Source: an uncultured Schaedlerella sp.
GTDB lineage: Bacteria; Bacillota; Clostridia; Lachnospirales; Lachnospiraceae
DNA length: 64,000 bases
Assembly (NCBI GenBank): GCA_934435195.1
Contig: CAKSAJ010000011.1
Location: forward strand, 1-64,000
Reading direction: 5' to 3'
Positions 1-7,174 of this stretch are shown here, piece after piece (the first letter of the stretch is position 1; the number at the start of each line of letters is the position of its first letter). Made by a program: the position numbers and the translations under genes. Under the pieces are notes generated by a model, which was not told the origin of the DNA, made no database searches, and saw nothing but the letters and a program-made list of their open reading frames with translations.

Positions 1-24
1 ATACAATAGCATGCTGACCTTGAT

Positions 25-74
25 TGTACATTTTTATTTTCCACTAAATGTACATATTTATTTTATCATTTACA
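25..74. repeat. Two tandem 24-bp-spaced repeats, possible IS21-type end
   Basis: Two direct copies that match at 15 of 16 positions (TGTACATTTTTATTTT at 25 and TGTACATATTTATTTT at 49) lie 24 bp apart and stop at about 74, just before the intron remnant. Multiple short terminal repeats beginning TG and ending CA are typical of IS21-family ends, so this may be the end of an element lying mostly left of the window. No transposase is visible, so the assignment is a guess. Confidence 0.3.
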
Positions 75-80
75 ATATTT

Positions 81-305
81 AAAACTATCAATGCAAAACT
101 GCGAGGACATTATCAATACTACGGTGTAACGGATAATATAAGAGAAGTAAAAACATTTCTATGTATTACAAAGAAACTGCTGTTTAAATGGTTAAACCGT
201 AGAAGCCAGAGATGCAGTTACACATGGGACACATTCAACAATGGGTTGCTTAGAACATTTCCATTACTTGAGCCAAGTATCAAGGTAAGCCTGTTTTACA
301 GGTAG
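81..305 (+). pseudogene. Group II intron reverse transcriptase/maturase, C-terminal fragment
   Basis: The reading frame encodes about 75 residues typical of the maturase (X) domain end of LtrA-like proteins, including the signatures KLRGHYQYYGV and FKWLNRRSQR. A full protein is about 420-600 residues; the RT palm with its YADD motif is absent. The frame stays open upstream to an ATG at 48, but the residues before about 81 do not look like maturase, so the fusion is incidental. It is not expected to be functional. Confidence 0.75.
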
Positions 306-391
306 TATGAATATAAAGTGAAAAGCCGTATGCCTTAATAGGGCACGTACGGTTTTGTGTAGGGGTATGGGGAGCAATCCCCATATCTACT
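81..391 (+). mobile_element. 5'-truncated group II intron remnant
   Basis: The segment contains the C-terminal part of an intron-encoded reverse transcriptase/maturase followed by the catalytic RNA 3' end. Domain V is readable at 323-355: the arms AAGCCGTATGCC and GGCACGTACGGTTT pair around a short loop, matching the highly conserved bacterial domain V. A domain VI hairpin follows at about 361-389 (GGGGTATGGGG/CCCCATATC arms) and the intron probably ends near 391. Intron 5' RNA domains and most of the RT are missing; the homology starts abruptly at about 81-87 after AT-rich sequence resembling an IS end. The element is therefore a dead relic, lying 26 bp upstream of the XRE gene. Confidence 0.75.
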
Positions 392-416
392 AGAGAGAAA
401 AGAGGCGAAAAAGGAA

Positions 417-767
417 ATGAAGACAATCAGTGATAAGATTTTTGAATTGTTGAAAGAACAGGGAATGAGTCAGAAAGAATTTGCCCAGAGAACGGGAATT
501 GCAGAAAGTTCGATAAGTGACTGGAAGAAAAAAAGAACCAACCCGGTAAGTGATAAGATTTTGATAATTTGTGAAGTATTGGATGTGACACCATATGAGC
601 TGTTATCAGGAGCAGAGCATACAGGAAACAGAAGCAGAGATAATAATACCTATGTAATTAGTAAAGACACAGAGATTGGAATATTGGTAGAGACATATCA
701 AAAATTAAATACAGATGCACAGAAAAGAGTGATGGGATATTTGGAAGCACTAAAAGAGATGGCATAA
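417..767 (+). CDS. XRE-family transcriptional regulator
   Basis: A 116-residue protein with an N-terminal Cro/C1-type helix-turn-helix at residues 7-60 (SQKEFAQRTGIAESSISDWK is the two-helix core) and a short charged C-terminal helix. It is probably a DNA-binding repressor acting on neighbouring or mobile DNA. The ATG follows an AAAGGAA ribosome site. It sits just downstream of the group II intron relic and upstream of transposase scars, which suggests it belonged to an integrated element. The target is unknown; the unrecognised operon starting at 998 is the nearest same-strand candidate. The family assignment is secure, the role is not. Confidence 0.85.
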   Translation: MKTISDKIFELLKEQGMSQKEFAQRTGIAESSISDWKKKRTNPVSDKILIICEVLDVTPYELLSGAEHTGNRSRDNNTYVISKDTEIGILVETYQKLNTDAQKRVMGYLEALKEMA

Positions 768-834
768 AAAATTTACTTACATTATACGCATAAACGAATA
801 AATAAAGAAATAAGATGAGAAAGCGAGGGGGGAG

Positions 835-897
835 AATATAGGAAGAAAACAAAGAGAGTGGTATCCGGGAGTTATCTATCATTTGATGGAGAAATGA
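835..897 (+). pseudogene. REP-associated tyrosine (Y1) transposase, N-terminal scrap
   Basis: The frame from 841 reads GRKQREWYPGVIYHLMEK and then stops. This closely resembles the opening of REP-associated tyrosine transposases (IS200-like, typically RKxREWYPGAxYHxxxRG). The catalytic HUH and tyrosine motifs are missing. It is a deletion scar of about 20 codons. It matters because three copies of a REP-like structured repeat occur elsewhere in the window. Confidence 0.55.
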
Positions 898-950
898 ATA
901 CATTAGTCTTTCATCCTAATGCTAGAAAAAGATTTTGGGATATGGTATGA
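894..950 (+). pseudogene. Short unrecognised gene-end fragment
   Basis: An 18-codon frame (MNTLVFHPNARKRFWDMV) overlaps the end of the transposase scrap in another frame and ends with TGA. It has no ribosome site. It looks like the last codons of a deleted gene joined to the transposase scar, directly in front of the operon at 998. I cannot name the parent family. Confidence 0.3.
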
Positions 951-997
951 TAAAGAAACTATAAATATAATACGGTTTAGATGAATTGAGTGATATA

Positions 998-1438
998 ATG
1001 AATAAAGAACAAGTAAAGAAAAAGTTTCCTTCATATTTTGAAAATTTTGAAATACCTGAATGGGCACGAGAACAAGAATTAGATGTATATCGAGCGTGTG
1101 CAACAGGTAGGGTGGATAAGGACTCTTTTTTGAATAGTTATGAAGAAAATGGATATAAAATTAGTATGAATGGTGATGTAACAGATCCACAGGAATATTC
1201 CCTATCTACTTATCTAAAGTTTAAAGATGTAAAAAGATTTATGAAAATGGATAGTCGTTATGGAGTTCCATTTGTAATAGCAAAGGGAATTACAAAGCCA
1301 ATGTATGGAATTTGTTTAGAAACAAAAGAATGGAAGAAAAAATTGGGGATAAAATATAAAGGTTCCCATGTGGATTGGTGGTTATATATAGATGCAGAAC
1401 CATTTAAAGAATTTGAGGTGATAGAAAATGGAGATTGA
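998..1438 (+). CDS. Unrecognised protein, first gene of a three-gene operon
   Basis: A 146-residue soluble protein with no signal peptide or membrane segment. I do not recognise the family. The C-terminal part carries a clear conserved-looking stretch (GITKPMYGICLET, then SHVDWWLYIDAEP). An in-frame TTG at 986 could add four residues; the ATG at 998 is preferred but neither has a strong ribosome site. It overlaps the next gene by 11 bp, so translation is probably coupled. With the following DUF-like gene and the SecB-like gene it forms a compact cassette in an accessory region next to transposon scars; a defence, toxin/immunity or chaperone-linked role is possible but unproven. Confidence 0.6.
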   Translation: MNKEQVKKKFPSYFENFEIPEWAREQELDVYRACATGRVDKDSFLNSYEENGYKISMNGDVTDPQEYSLSTYLKFKDVKRFMKMDSRYGVPFVIAKGITKPMYGICLETKEWKKKLGIKYKGSHVDWWLYIDAEPFKEFEVIENGD

Positions 1439-1994
1439 AAATGTATTCAGAAAAATCCCAGAGTTTTCGGATATTGTTTTGGATACAATTCTTTTTGAAA
1501 ATAAATATCCGGTAATGTTTACATGTAAAAATAAAGGGGATTTGTATTTGTTTATTTGTTGTCTTGTAAATGCTGAAAAAGTAAAATGGATAGGAAGCAA
1601 GACAACATATGATAATTTAATTGATCTGCTGGAGAATAATATTACTATTCGGGATGCTTTTCTGAATATTACAGAGAATAAAATTATTGTTGAGTACAAT
1701 GGAAAAGAGACAGAGTATAAGATAGTGAAAGGAAAGGATGTACCAGATAATATATTACCTACTGCTGGTGAGTATATGGAAGCAGAAGAGGGGGAGTATG
1801 AGGAAGAGATTGCTTTATTTAAGCGGCAAAATGCAAATATTGAATATTTAATCAAGCCAAGAATTAGTAGATTTATTGCCTTTCATTGTAAAAGCTATAG
1901 TGTCTTACTAACAGATGATGATTTTCCACTGGATTTAGATATGATGCAGTACAGAGCGGAAAAAGTCCATCAACAAGAAGTGCTTTTAGTGTAG
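1428..1994 (+). CDS. Unrecognised protein, second gene of the operon
   Basis: A 188-residue acidic protein. The N-terminal part (PVMFTCKNKGDLYLFICCLVN, then a helix and ITIRDAFLN) looks like a small alpha/beta domain seen in uncharacterised accessory-region proteins, but I cannot assign it. The last 40 residues read as a separate small region with a DDDFPLDLDMM segment. There are no membrane segments. The start overlaps the end of the upstream gene by 11 bp and the SecB-like gene begins 14 bp downstream, so the three are very probably co-expressed. Confidence 0.6.
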   Translation: MEIENVFRKIPEFSDIVLDTILFENKYPVMFTCKNKGDLYLFICCLVNAEKVKWIGSKTTYDNLIDLLENNITIRDAFLNITENKIIVEYNGKETEYKIVKGKDVPDNILPTAGEYMEAEEGEYEEEIALFKRQNANIEYLIKPRISRFIAFHCKSYSVLLTDDDFPLDLDMMQYRAEKVHQQEVLLV

Positions 1995-2007
1995 TGGGGG
2001 TGAGGTT

Positions 2008-2394
2008 GTGCATAATTTTAAATTGAAAAAACATCATGTAAGAGAAGCCTCTTTTATTGAAAATAGAGAAAAAGAAAAGAAAAATAATATAGAGGTTGCT
2101 GTGGAAGGCGGAGTTTTAGTCCCGAAAGATCTTGAAAATAGTAAGTATGTGGCTGTTCAATTAAAATTGAATTTAGGAAATCTTGATGAAAGATTTTATT
2201 TGACATTAGATACACTTTCTACTTTTGAAATAGAAAGAATAGGAGAAAACACTGAAATTAAAGAAGACGATGTTAAGACATTATGCTTTCCGATTGCATT
2301 AACAGAGTTGCGAAAAACAGTCAAAAAGGTTACAGAAGCGTATGGAATGCCAGTATTAGAATTGCCACCATTTGAAGAAGAAACAATAGAATAA
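2008..2394 (+). CDS. SecB-like chaperone protein
   Basis: A 128-residue protein starting at GTG behind a GGGGGTGAGG ribosome site. Beta-strand-rich sequence is followed by a helix and the C-terminal signature FPIALTELRKTVKKVTEAYGMPVLELPPF (positions 2287-2373). It resembles the SecB pattern of a helix followed by a G-x-P-x-L-x-L-P-P loop. SecB-like proteins in Gram-positive genomes are not the general export chaperone; several serve as dedicated chaperones for neighbouring unstable partners such as antitoxins. The inference here is a dedicated chaperone for one of the two proteins encoded just upstream. It is the last gene of the operon and is followed by a strong hairpin terminator. Confidence 0.55.
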   Translation: MHNFKLKKHHVREASFIENREKEKKNNIEVAVEGGVLVPKDLENSKYVAVQLKLNLGNLDERFYLTLDTLSTFEIERIGENTEIKEDDVKTLCFPIALTELRKTVKKVTEAYGMPVLELPPFEEETIE

Positions 2395-2416
2395 AAACCT
2401 TCTCTGTAATCTTACT

Positions 2417-2464
2417 GAAAAAGGAGTCTATTATACACAATAAAGTATAACAAACTCCTTTTTC
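2417..2464. terminator. Bidirectional hairpin between convergent genes
   Basis: The 11-bp arms GAAAAAGGAGT (2417-2427) and ACTCCTTTTTC (2454-2464) enclose a second 6-bp stem (TTATAC/GTATAA). A- and T-runs flank both sides, so it can terminate the plus-strand SecB-like operon and the minus-strand VOC gene. Confidence 0.8.
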
Positions 2465-2474
2465 GACTATTCAC

Positions 2475-3113
2475 CTAATCGCCTATATCAGTATGCCCTT
2501 GCTCAAATTCCCACTGTAAACCGTATTTATCGATAAAATAAAAATAACGAACTTCGCTGAGAATTTTTGCTGTCTGTTGATTTCTTTCATCCGTTTCTGG
2601 CGTCTGTTGATCAAAGAAATGAACTTCGTCCGGTGTGGTTTTACTGATCTGAAATACTTGGTAGTCTTCCGTTTCATTGATCAGTTTTGTATCAGGCATA
2701 GATTTTATATGTAAAAATGCCTCATCAATATTTGTAATTTTTAGTGCTACATGGCGGGCTCCGCTGACATCATTAGCGGCAAAAAAGACGGGCTCCTTTC
2801 GGCCTTCCGGTGAGTGGTACTGCATGAGTTCCAGTGTCAGCTTGGTGCCAGGGATATTTACGAAGGCAATGGAAACGTCTCCATCTGCCGCTTCCTTAAC
2901 AAAGCCACCGGCCTTGAAGAAACCTTCATTTTTCCAATGAGACAGATAATGATCAGGTACTACACCCAGGAGTTTCTGATAATAGTCAACAGCTTCCATC
3001 ATATCATCTACAAAAATACATACATGGGACACCCCGGCAAATTTTGGCATAGCGGCCTGAAGATGTGTGTCACAGTCAGGTTTTGTGGATATATTTACAT
3101 TAGATTTCATCAT
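2475..3113 (-). CDS. VOC-fold (glyoxalase/bleomycin-resistance type) protein
   Basis: A 212-residue cytosolic protein with two beta-alpha-beta-beta-beta VOC modules. The first begins FAGVSHVCIFVDDMMEAVDYYQKLLG and the second contains GARHVALKITNIDEAFLHI and ends with the WEFEQG strand. Members of this superfamily are metal-dependent lyases, isomerases or dioxygenases; substrate cannot be told here. Candidate metal ligands are the first-module His, the GARH His and the C-terminal Glu residues. The start is preceded by AAAGGA about ten bases upstream. The next minus-strand gene upstream is the small cysteine-rich protein, 73 bp away. Confidence 0.8.
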   Translation of the reverse strand: MMKSNVNISTKPDCDTHLQAAMPKFAGVSHVCIFVDDMMEAVDYYQKLLGVVPDHYLSHWKNEGFFKAGGFVKEAADGDVSIAFVNIPGTKLTLELMQYHSPEGRKEPVFFAANDVSGARHVALKITNIDEAFLHIKSMPDTKLINETEDYQVFQISKTTPDEVHFFDQQTPETDERNQQTAKILSEVRYFYFIDKYGLQWEFEQGHTDIGD

Positions 3114-3186
3114 TTGAATCAGATCCTTTCTTTTTTATTGTGTGCTCTGTTAATATGACTGCAGCTCTTGAGATGGCATCCTGTTT

Positions 3187-3384
3187 TTATTTGATGATGC
3201 CGTGATCTCTAGCCAGAGCCTCAATGCTACGGTCGTAGGTCGCTTCAGCTTCTGTGGAAAAGAAGCAGCCAGGTACCCCTTCGTTGTGGTCGCGGTGATG
3301 AGCTACGCAGGCGCAACATTTACCATGGTTTGGACAGGCGTAAGTGCAAGGACAGTCACGATTGTTATCACATGTGTTCTCCAT
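3187..3384 (-). CDS. Small cysteine-rich protein (DUF6485-like)
   Basis: A 65-residue protein with eight cysteines at residues 5, 11, 13, 17, 23, 24, 26 and 40 in the pattern CPCTYxC-xx-HGxCCxC-xxHHR. This matches a widespread, uncharacterised small family (DUF6485 type) in anaerobic Clostridia; metal or Fe-S binding is plausible. The start at 3384 was chosen because AAAAGGAG lies ten bases upstream; an in-frame ATG 45 bases further upstream would add 15 unconserved residues. It may be transcribed with the VOC gene that follows. Confidence 0.75.
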   Translation of the reverse strand: MENTCDNNRDCPCTYACPNHGKCCACVAHHRDHNEGVPGCFFSTEAEATYDRSIEALARDHGIIK

Positions 3385-3487
3385 AATGTAATTCTCCTTT
3401 TCTCGCTTTTTCAATTCCATTTTGTACATTTGATCAGGTATAAAAATGTTTCAAAAGGAAATGTCTTATTTTTAGTATAAAAGAAAA

Positions 3488-3534
3488 ACGCAGAAAAAGC
3501 GGTCCCTTTGCGTGAAATAAGGCTTTTTCTGCGT
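3488..3534. terminator. Perfect 13-bp hairpin downstream of the Agr-type pair
   Basis: ACGCAGAAAAAGC (3488-3500) pairs perfectly with GCTTTTTCTGCGT (3522-3534). It lies 20 bp beyond the stop codon of the minus-strand response regulator, so it probably ends that operon. There is no long T-run on the minus strand after the stem. Confidence 0.65.
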
Positions 3535-3553
3535 GAATAAATCGTATGAAATT

Positions 3554-4276
3554 TTATGAGTGGATCATATAAGAAAAATAGCTGTTTTTTAGCTCTTTGT
3601 ATCTGTTCTGGGAAATCGGAATGCGTTTTCCGTTTGTCAGTAACAATTCACGAGTGCTTAGTTTTCGGATAAAATCCATATTGACAATATAGGCTCTATG
3701 TGGCCGGACAAAAGCGGGGTGATCTTTTAATACTTCCATCAGTTCTACTAATGTTGCCGATGTCTCCAGGGAAGAACCATCAGACAATGTAACAATCTGG
3801 TTATGATTAAAGCTTTCGATGCAGACCAGTTCGTAAACAGGTATACGGTGTAAGCCGGTTTTAGATTTTAGTATAATGGATGGATTTTTTGTGGGTAATA
3901 GTCGATGAATACAGTCAAGTACTGCATCGTCAAAATCAAGTTTATCTACAGGTTTTATTAGATAGCCAGAAGCTTTTACGCTGAAAGCATCCACAGCATA
4001 TTCTCTGGAAAATGTCAGGAATAGAATTTCAGCCTTTTCTTTTCGCTCACGGATTCGTTTTGCCAGAGTTACGCCTGTCATATGTGGCATGACAACGTCC
4101 AACAAGTACAGATCAAAACCACCGTTTTTTTCAATATCATTAAGCAGATCAAAAGGTGAGTCATAAGTCTGTATCTGCAGATGGTTTTCTGGGTGTTCTT
4201 CTGAAAAACGAATAGCCAGTTCACAGATTTGTTTTATATCGTTTTGATTGTCATCACATATTCCTATGCGCAGCAT
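3554..4276 (-). CDS. LytTR-family response regulator (AgrA/ComE type)
   Basis: A 240-residue cytosolic regulator. Residues 1-120 are a receiver domain with acidic pocket D8-D9, phospho-acceptor D60 in LLDVVMP and K108 in the GYLIKP loop. Residues about 138-235 are a LytTR DNA-binding domain containing RPHRAYIVNMDFI. The start at 4276 has GAGAGGTG upstream; the frame is open further upstream but those residues are not receiver-like. It lies 65 bp downstream of its partner histidine kinase. Regulators of this kind bind paired direct repeats upstream of peptide, bacteriocin or virulence operons. No such target is obvious nearby. Confidence 0.9.
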   Translation of the reverse strand: MLRIGICDDNQNDIKQICELAIRFSEEHPENHLQIQTYDSPFDLLNDIEKNGGFDLYLLDVVMPHMTGVTLAKRIRERKEKAEILFLTFSREYAVDAFSVKASGYLIKPVDKLDFDDAVLDCIHRLLPTKNPSIILKSKTGLHRIPVYELVCIESFNHNQIVTLSDGSSLETSATLVELMEVLKDHPAFVRPHRAYIVNMDFIRKLSTRELLLTNGKRIPISQNRYKELKNSYFSYMIHS

Positions 4277-4341
4277 ATGTTTCACCTCTCGTCTTGTTAT
4301 GATACTAAATGGTATCATAGAAAGAATAAAATCGCAATATT

Positions 4342-5613
4342 TTAGCAATTCAGGATAATGCATGCTGTCACAGAATTGTCTTCTCGTTGATAACAGATAT
4401 TTCCATCATATTTATCAATAGCCATCAGGATACTTTCGATACCTGTTCCCTTTGGCATGATCAAATCATTTTCAATCACAAGGTCAGATCTGCACGGGTT
4501 ACTGCATACAATGATCAGCTTTCCCTTTTTTGTGCGAAGATTTACGGTAATCTTATCGTGAGAGTTACATGCCAGGCAACCGTTTATCGCATTTTCTAAA
4601 AGATTTGAGAGAATTGCTACAAAGTCCATATCTGCGACTGCTATATTTTCAGGTATGTCAGCTACAACAGAAAGGGAGAGATTTTCTTTCTGAGCCCTGT
4701 TGTAAAAATTGTTTAAGATCGCATTGACTGTAACCTGTTGGCAAAAATCAGTCTGATTTGCCGTATCTAGACTTTGAATGAAATTTTCAATGTAATGGAT
4801 CGCTTCCTGCGATTTCTCCTGCTTTATAAGAAGATTGATATTCTGCATATGATGTCGGAAATCATGGCGCATAGCTTTAGCTGCTGATTCATTATCTCTG
4901 GTCAGTGCAAGTTGCCCTTGTAAGTATTGTACATTTTGTCGGATCAGCTCCATTTTAACTTCCTCGTTCAGATGCTGGATCGTGCCGAATACTATCCACA
5001 GTACAGCACAATAAATCATCAAGGTTGTGACAAATAGGAGAAGGTACTCGACGGGATGAGCAGTATGCATGAGAAAATCGACAAGCGTTGCAAATACTAT
5101 CAGAAACAGGATAGACACAAGCGTGATCGAGTACCATGTTTGCCTCTTGTTTCCAGGTACAGCGTGCATATAAGGCCGGACAAAATAGAAGTACAGCAAT
5201 AATGCAGGGAGATTTAGCAATATTCTTACAATACTTCTGGCATACATCTGGTGGATGGTCGATAAATTCAAAAACAACCCATCACAGATTAAAATAGAAA
5301 TGCAAATAAAAATACAAAATAAGTTTGCATAAGTGATGACCAAAAATATTTTTTTGCAGAAGGTATCAGAAGAAGTATACAGAAACAGCAAAATAGCAGG
5401 TAATATCGTTCCGATAAACGAAAATGGTACTACATATGGGGAATCTTTGCCAAGCAAAGAAAATGCCAACAAGGACCAAATGGTAAAAAATACAGCATAA
5501 AGTCCATAGAACAGTAAGGTTTTTTTGAGAGAATATTTTCGCTCTGTCATCACGGCAAACCAAAGAAGATGAGCGATTACGGTGATAATTGATATCATAG
5601 CCAGGTGGTTCAA
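4342..5613 (-). CDS. Membrane sensor histidine kinase, AgrC-like (GHKL)
   Basis: A 423-residue kinase with about six or seven hydrophobic segments in residues 1-210 and a cytosolic catalytic part. The H-box is MRHDFRHH with His250, the N-box is NLLENAING at 337-344 and the glycine box is KGTGIESIL around 388-395. This domain order is that of peptide-pheromone kinases such as AgrC. Translation probably starts at TTG behind a strong GGGAGGTG site; ATG codons inside would lose the first membrane helix. No AgrB protease or AgrD-like peptide gene is seen on either side, so the signal may come from elsewhere in the genome. Confidence 0.88.
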   Translation of the reverse strand: MNHLAMISIITVIAHLLWFAVMTERKYSLKKTLLFYGLYAVFFTIWSLLAFSLLGKDSPYVVPFSFIGTILPAILLFLYTSSDTFCKKIFLVITYANLFCIFICISILICDGLFLNLSTIHQMYARSIVRILLNLPALLLYFYFVRPYMHAVPGNKRQTWYSITLVSILFLIVFATLVDFLMHTAHPVEYLLLFVTTLMIYCAVLWIVFGTIQHLNEEVKMELIRQNVQYLQGQLALTRDNESAAKAMRHDFRHHMQNINLLIKQEKSQEAIHYIENFIQSLDTANQTDFCQQVTVNAILNNFYNRAQKENLSLSVVADIPENIAVADMDFVAILSNLLENAINGCLACNSHDKITVNLRTKKGKLIIVCSNPCRSDLVIENDLIMPKGTGIESILMAIDKYDGNICYQREDNSVTACIILNC

Positions 5614-5674
5614 TGTATAGGCACCTCCCTTTCTGTGTGCTTGAACCGGTGTAGGGTTCTAAGCTAATAATTTG

Positions 5675-5703
5675 AGTATAAAGTATTTTTATGTGATTGT
5701 CTA
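5675..5703 (-). promoter_or_regulatory. Sigma-A promoter for the kinase-regulator operon
   Basis: Read on the minus strand, TAGACA (5698-5703) and TATACT (5675-5680) are separated by 17 bp, about 62 bp upstream of the kinase start. The -35 matches five of six consensus bases. Confidence 0.6.
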
Positions 5704-5708
5704 TCGGA

Positions 5709-5890
5709 AAGCCGTTAGGGACGGGGTTTCTGGCTCTTTTTGTATGATGTTACTGTTCACAGTAACTGTGACCAGCAACGCATCTCGCCATTTCGAATCG
5801 CCTTTGGCGATGGGCGAGATGCCGTTCAAGATAAAACGTGCATCCTCCGTGTCAATCAGCGTAGTGATTGATACGGGAGTGAACAGTAAC
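5709..5890. repeat. REP/MITE-like structured repeat, copy 1
   Basis: The segment begins with a shared module (AGCC, the core GTTAGGGACGGGGTTT at 5714-5729, then CTGGCTC) and continues as a set of nested hairpins. The outer arms are GTTACTGTTCAC (5749-5760) and GTGAACAGTAAC (5879-5890). Inside are GCATCTCGCC/GGCGAGATGC (5780-5789 and 5813-5822), ATCGCC/GGCGAT (5797-5811) and TCAATCA/TGATTGA (5852-5871). A shortened version of the same module recurs inverted at 38.6 kb. No protein is plausible here. Together with the promoters on either side this accounts for most of the 5614-6122 gap. Confidence 0.65.
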
Positions 5891-5928
5891 CTATGATACC
5901 AAGTGCTTGCAAAAAAATTGTTTCTATC

Positions 5929-6003
5929 TTGCAATCCATTCCCAGTATATGCTAAAGTATAGAAAAGCATATTTCTATACGAAATCTAAGGTGATTAATC
6001 ACC
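5929..6003 (+). promoter_or_regulatory. Putative promoter and operator-like dyads before the Rpn-type gene
   Basis: TTGCAA (5929-5934) and TAAAGT (5953-5958) are 18 bp apart. Overlapping the start region are a 9-bp inverted repeat GTATAGAAA/TTTCTATAC (5957-5980) and the 14-bp perfect palindrome GGTGATTAATCACC (5990-6003). These could be regulator binding sites; the promoter match is only moderate. Confidence 0.4.
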
Positions 6004-6122
6004 ATCTATATTCTAATAACATTTCAGAAATCTATGCTTTAATACCAAACATTATCAAAAAAGCAGAAGAGGACTGGGAGTGATTGAAGATAGAGGAAGT
6101 TCCTTCTGCAAAAGGAGGAAAA

Positions 6123-7106
6123 ATGAATACTGAGTTGAAAAATGCTGTATTAGCGACTGACCTTAAAGCACAGTATGATGCTTGTGCAAAAAAGCTGCTT
6201 GGATACAAAGATATACTGGCACGAATTTTGATAGAGGCAGTAGAAGAATTTCGGGGTATGTCACCGGAAGAAGTGAAGCCATTGATTGAAGATGATATAC
6301 ATATCGGGAAAATTCCGATTGATCCAGGGCTTACGAACAAAGTTGTTGGAGTGGATGAAAACGGAAAAGAAATCATAGGAATGAATACAGTAAATGAAGA
6401 AGTGAACGCCGGATACATTTTATTTGATATTATTTTTTATGTGCGCTTGAAAGCGGGACGCTCGAAGATTATCATAAATATAGAAGCACAGAGAAAAGAA
6501 CCAACAGAATATGATATTCTTAACCGAGCTGTCTTTTACGCCAGTCGAGAAATCTCGTCCCAGAAGAACCGGGAGTTTGTAAATAGCAATTATAATGATA
6601 TTAAAAAAGTTTATTCTATTTGGATATGTATGAACATGTCAGAGAACAGCATGAACCATATTCATCTGACAAATGATACAATTATAGGAAATCAGGTCTG
6701 GAAAGGAAAAGAGGATTTGGTGAATATTGTTATGATAGGGCTGGCAAAAGAAATTTCACCTAAAGAAGAAAAACATAAACTACATCGACTTCTGGGAGCA
6801 CTATTGTCAGAAACACTAAGGGAAGAGGAAAAATTAGATATACTCAAAAATGAATATCATATACCGATGGAAAAGTCAATAAAGGAGGATGTGAAAGTAA
6901 TGTGTAATTTAAGTGAAGGAATAGAAGAACGTGGAATAATAAAAGGAAGAGCGGAAGGAAGAGCGGAAGGAAGAACAGAACTCCTAAAACAATTAGTTCA
7001 AAAGAAGCTCGCTAAAGGACAGAGTATAGAAGTTATAGCAGAGGATCTGGTAGAAGATGTTGAGGTTATCCAGACAATTGTGGATGAAATTCAAACAGAA
7101 AAATAA
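6123..7106 (+). CDS. Rpn-family/PD-(D/E)XK nuclease-transposase-like protein
   Basis: A 327-residue protein of the recombination-promoting nuclease type. The N-terminal GYKDILARILIEAVEEFRGMS segment and the following nuclease core are characteristic; probable active-site residues are D102 (ILFDIIFYV) and E121-x-Q123 (INIEAQRK). The C-terminal part is helical and ends with an in-frame GRAEGRAEGR repeat, the region where this family varies between paralogues. Rpn proteins promote RecA-independent DNA exchange and some act in defence. The start at 6123 has AGGAGG five bases upstream; a TTG at 6084 is less likely. The classical D-ExK lysine is replaced by Gln, as is usual in this family. Confidence 0.8.
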   Translation: MNTELKNAVLATDLKAQYDACAKKLLGYKDILARILIEAVEEFRGMSPEEVKPLIEDDIHIGKIPIDPGLTNKVVGVDENGKEIIGMNTVNEEVNAGYILFDIIFYVRLKAGRSKIIINIEAQRKEPTEYDILNRAVFYASREISSQKNREFVNSNYNDIKKVYSIWICMNMSENSMNHIHLTNDTIIGNQVWKGKEDLVNIVMIGLAKEISPKEEKHKLHRLLGALLSETLREEEKLDILKNEYHIPMEKSIKEDVKVMCNLSEGIEERGIIKGRAEGRAEGRTELLKQLVQKKLAKGQSIEVIAEDLVEDVEVIQTIVDEIQTEK

Positions 7107-7174
7107 GAGAATGAAAAAATCCACAGAAACCACATTGGTGTCAGTAGTATTAAAATGAAAGGAAAATTATATAA

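Noticed and set aside
5614..6122. agrD-like peptide gene upstream of the AgrC-type kinase
   Set aside because: Short frames in this gap lack ribosome sites and the amphipathic leader plus Cys/Ser core; the stretch is explained by a structured repeat and promoters.
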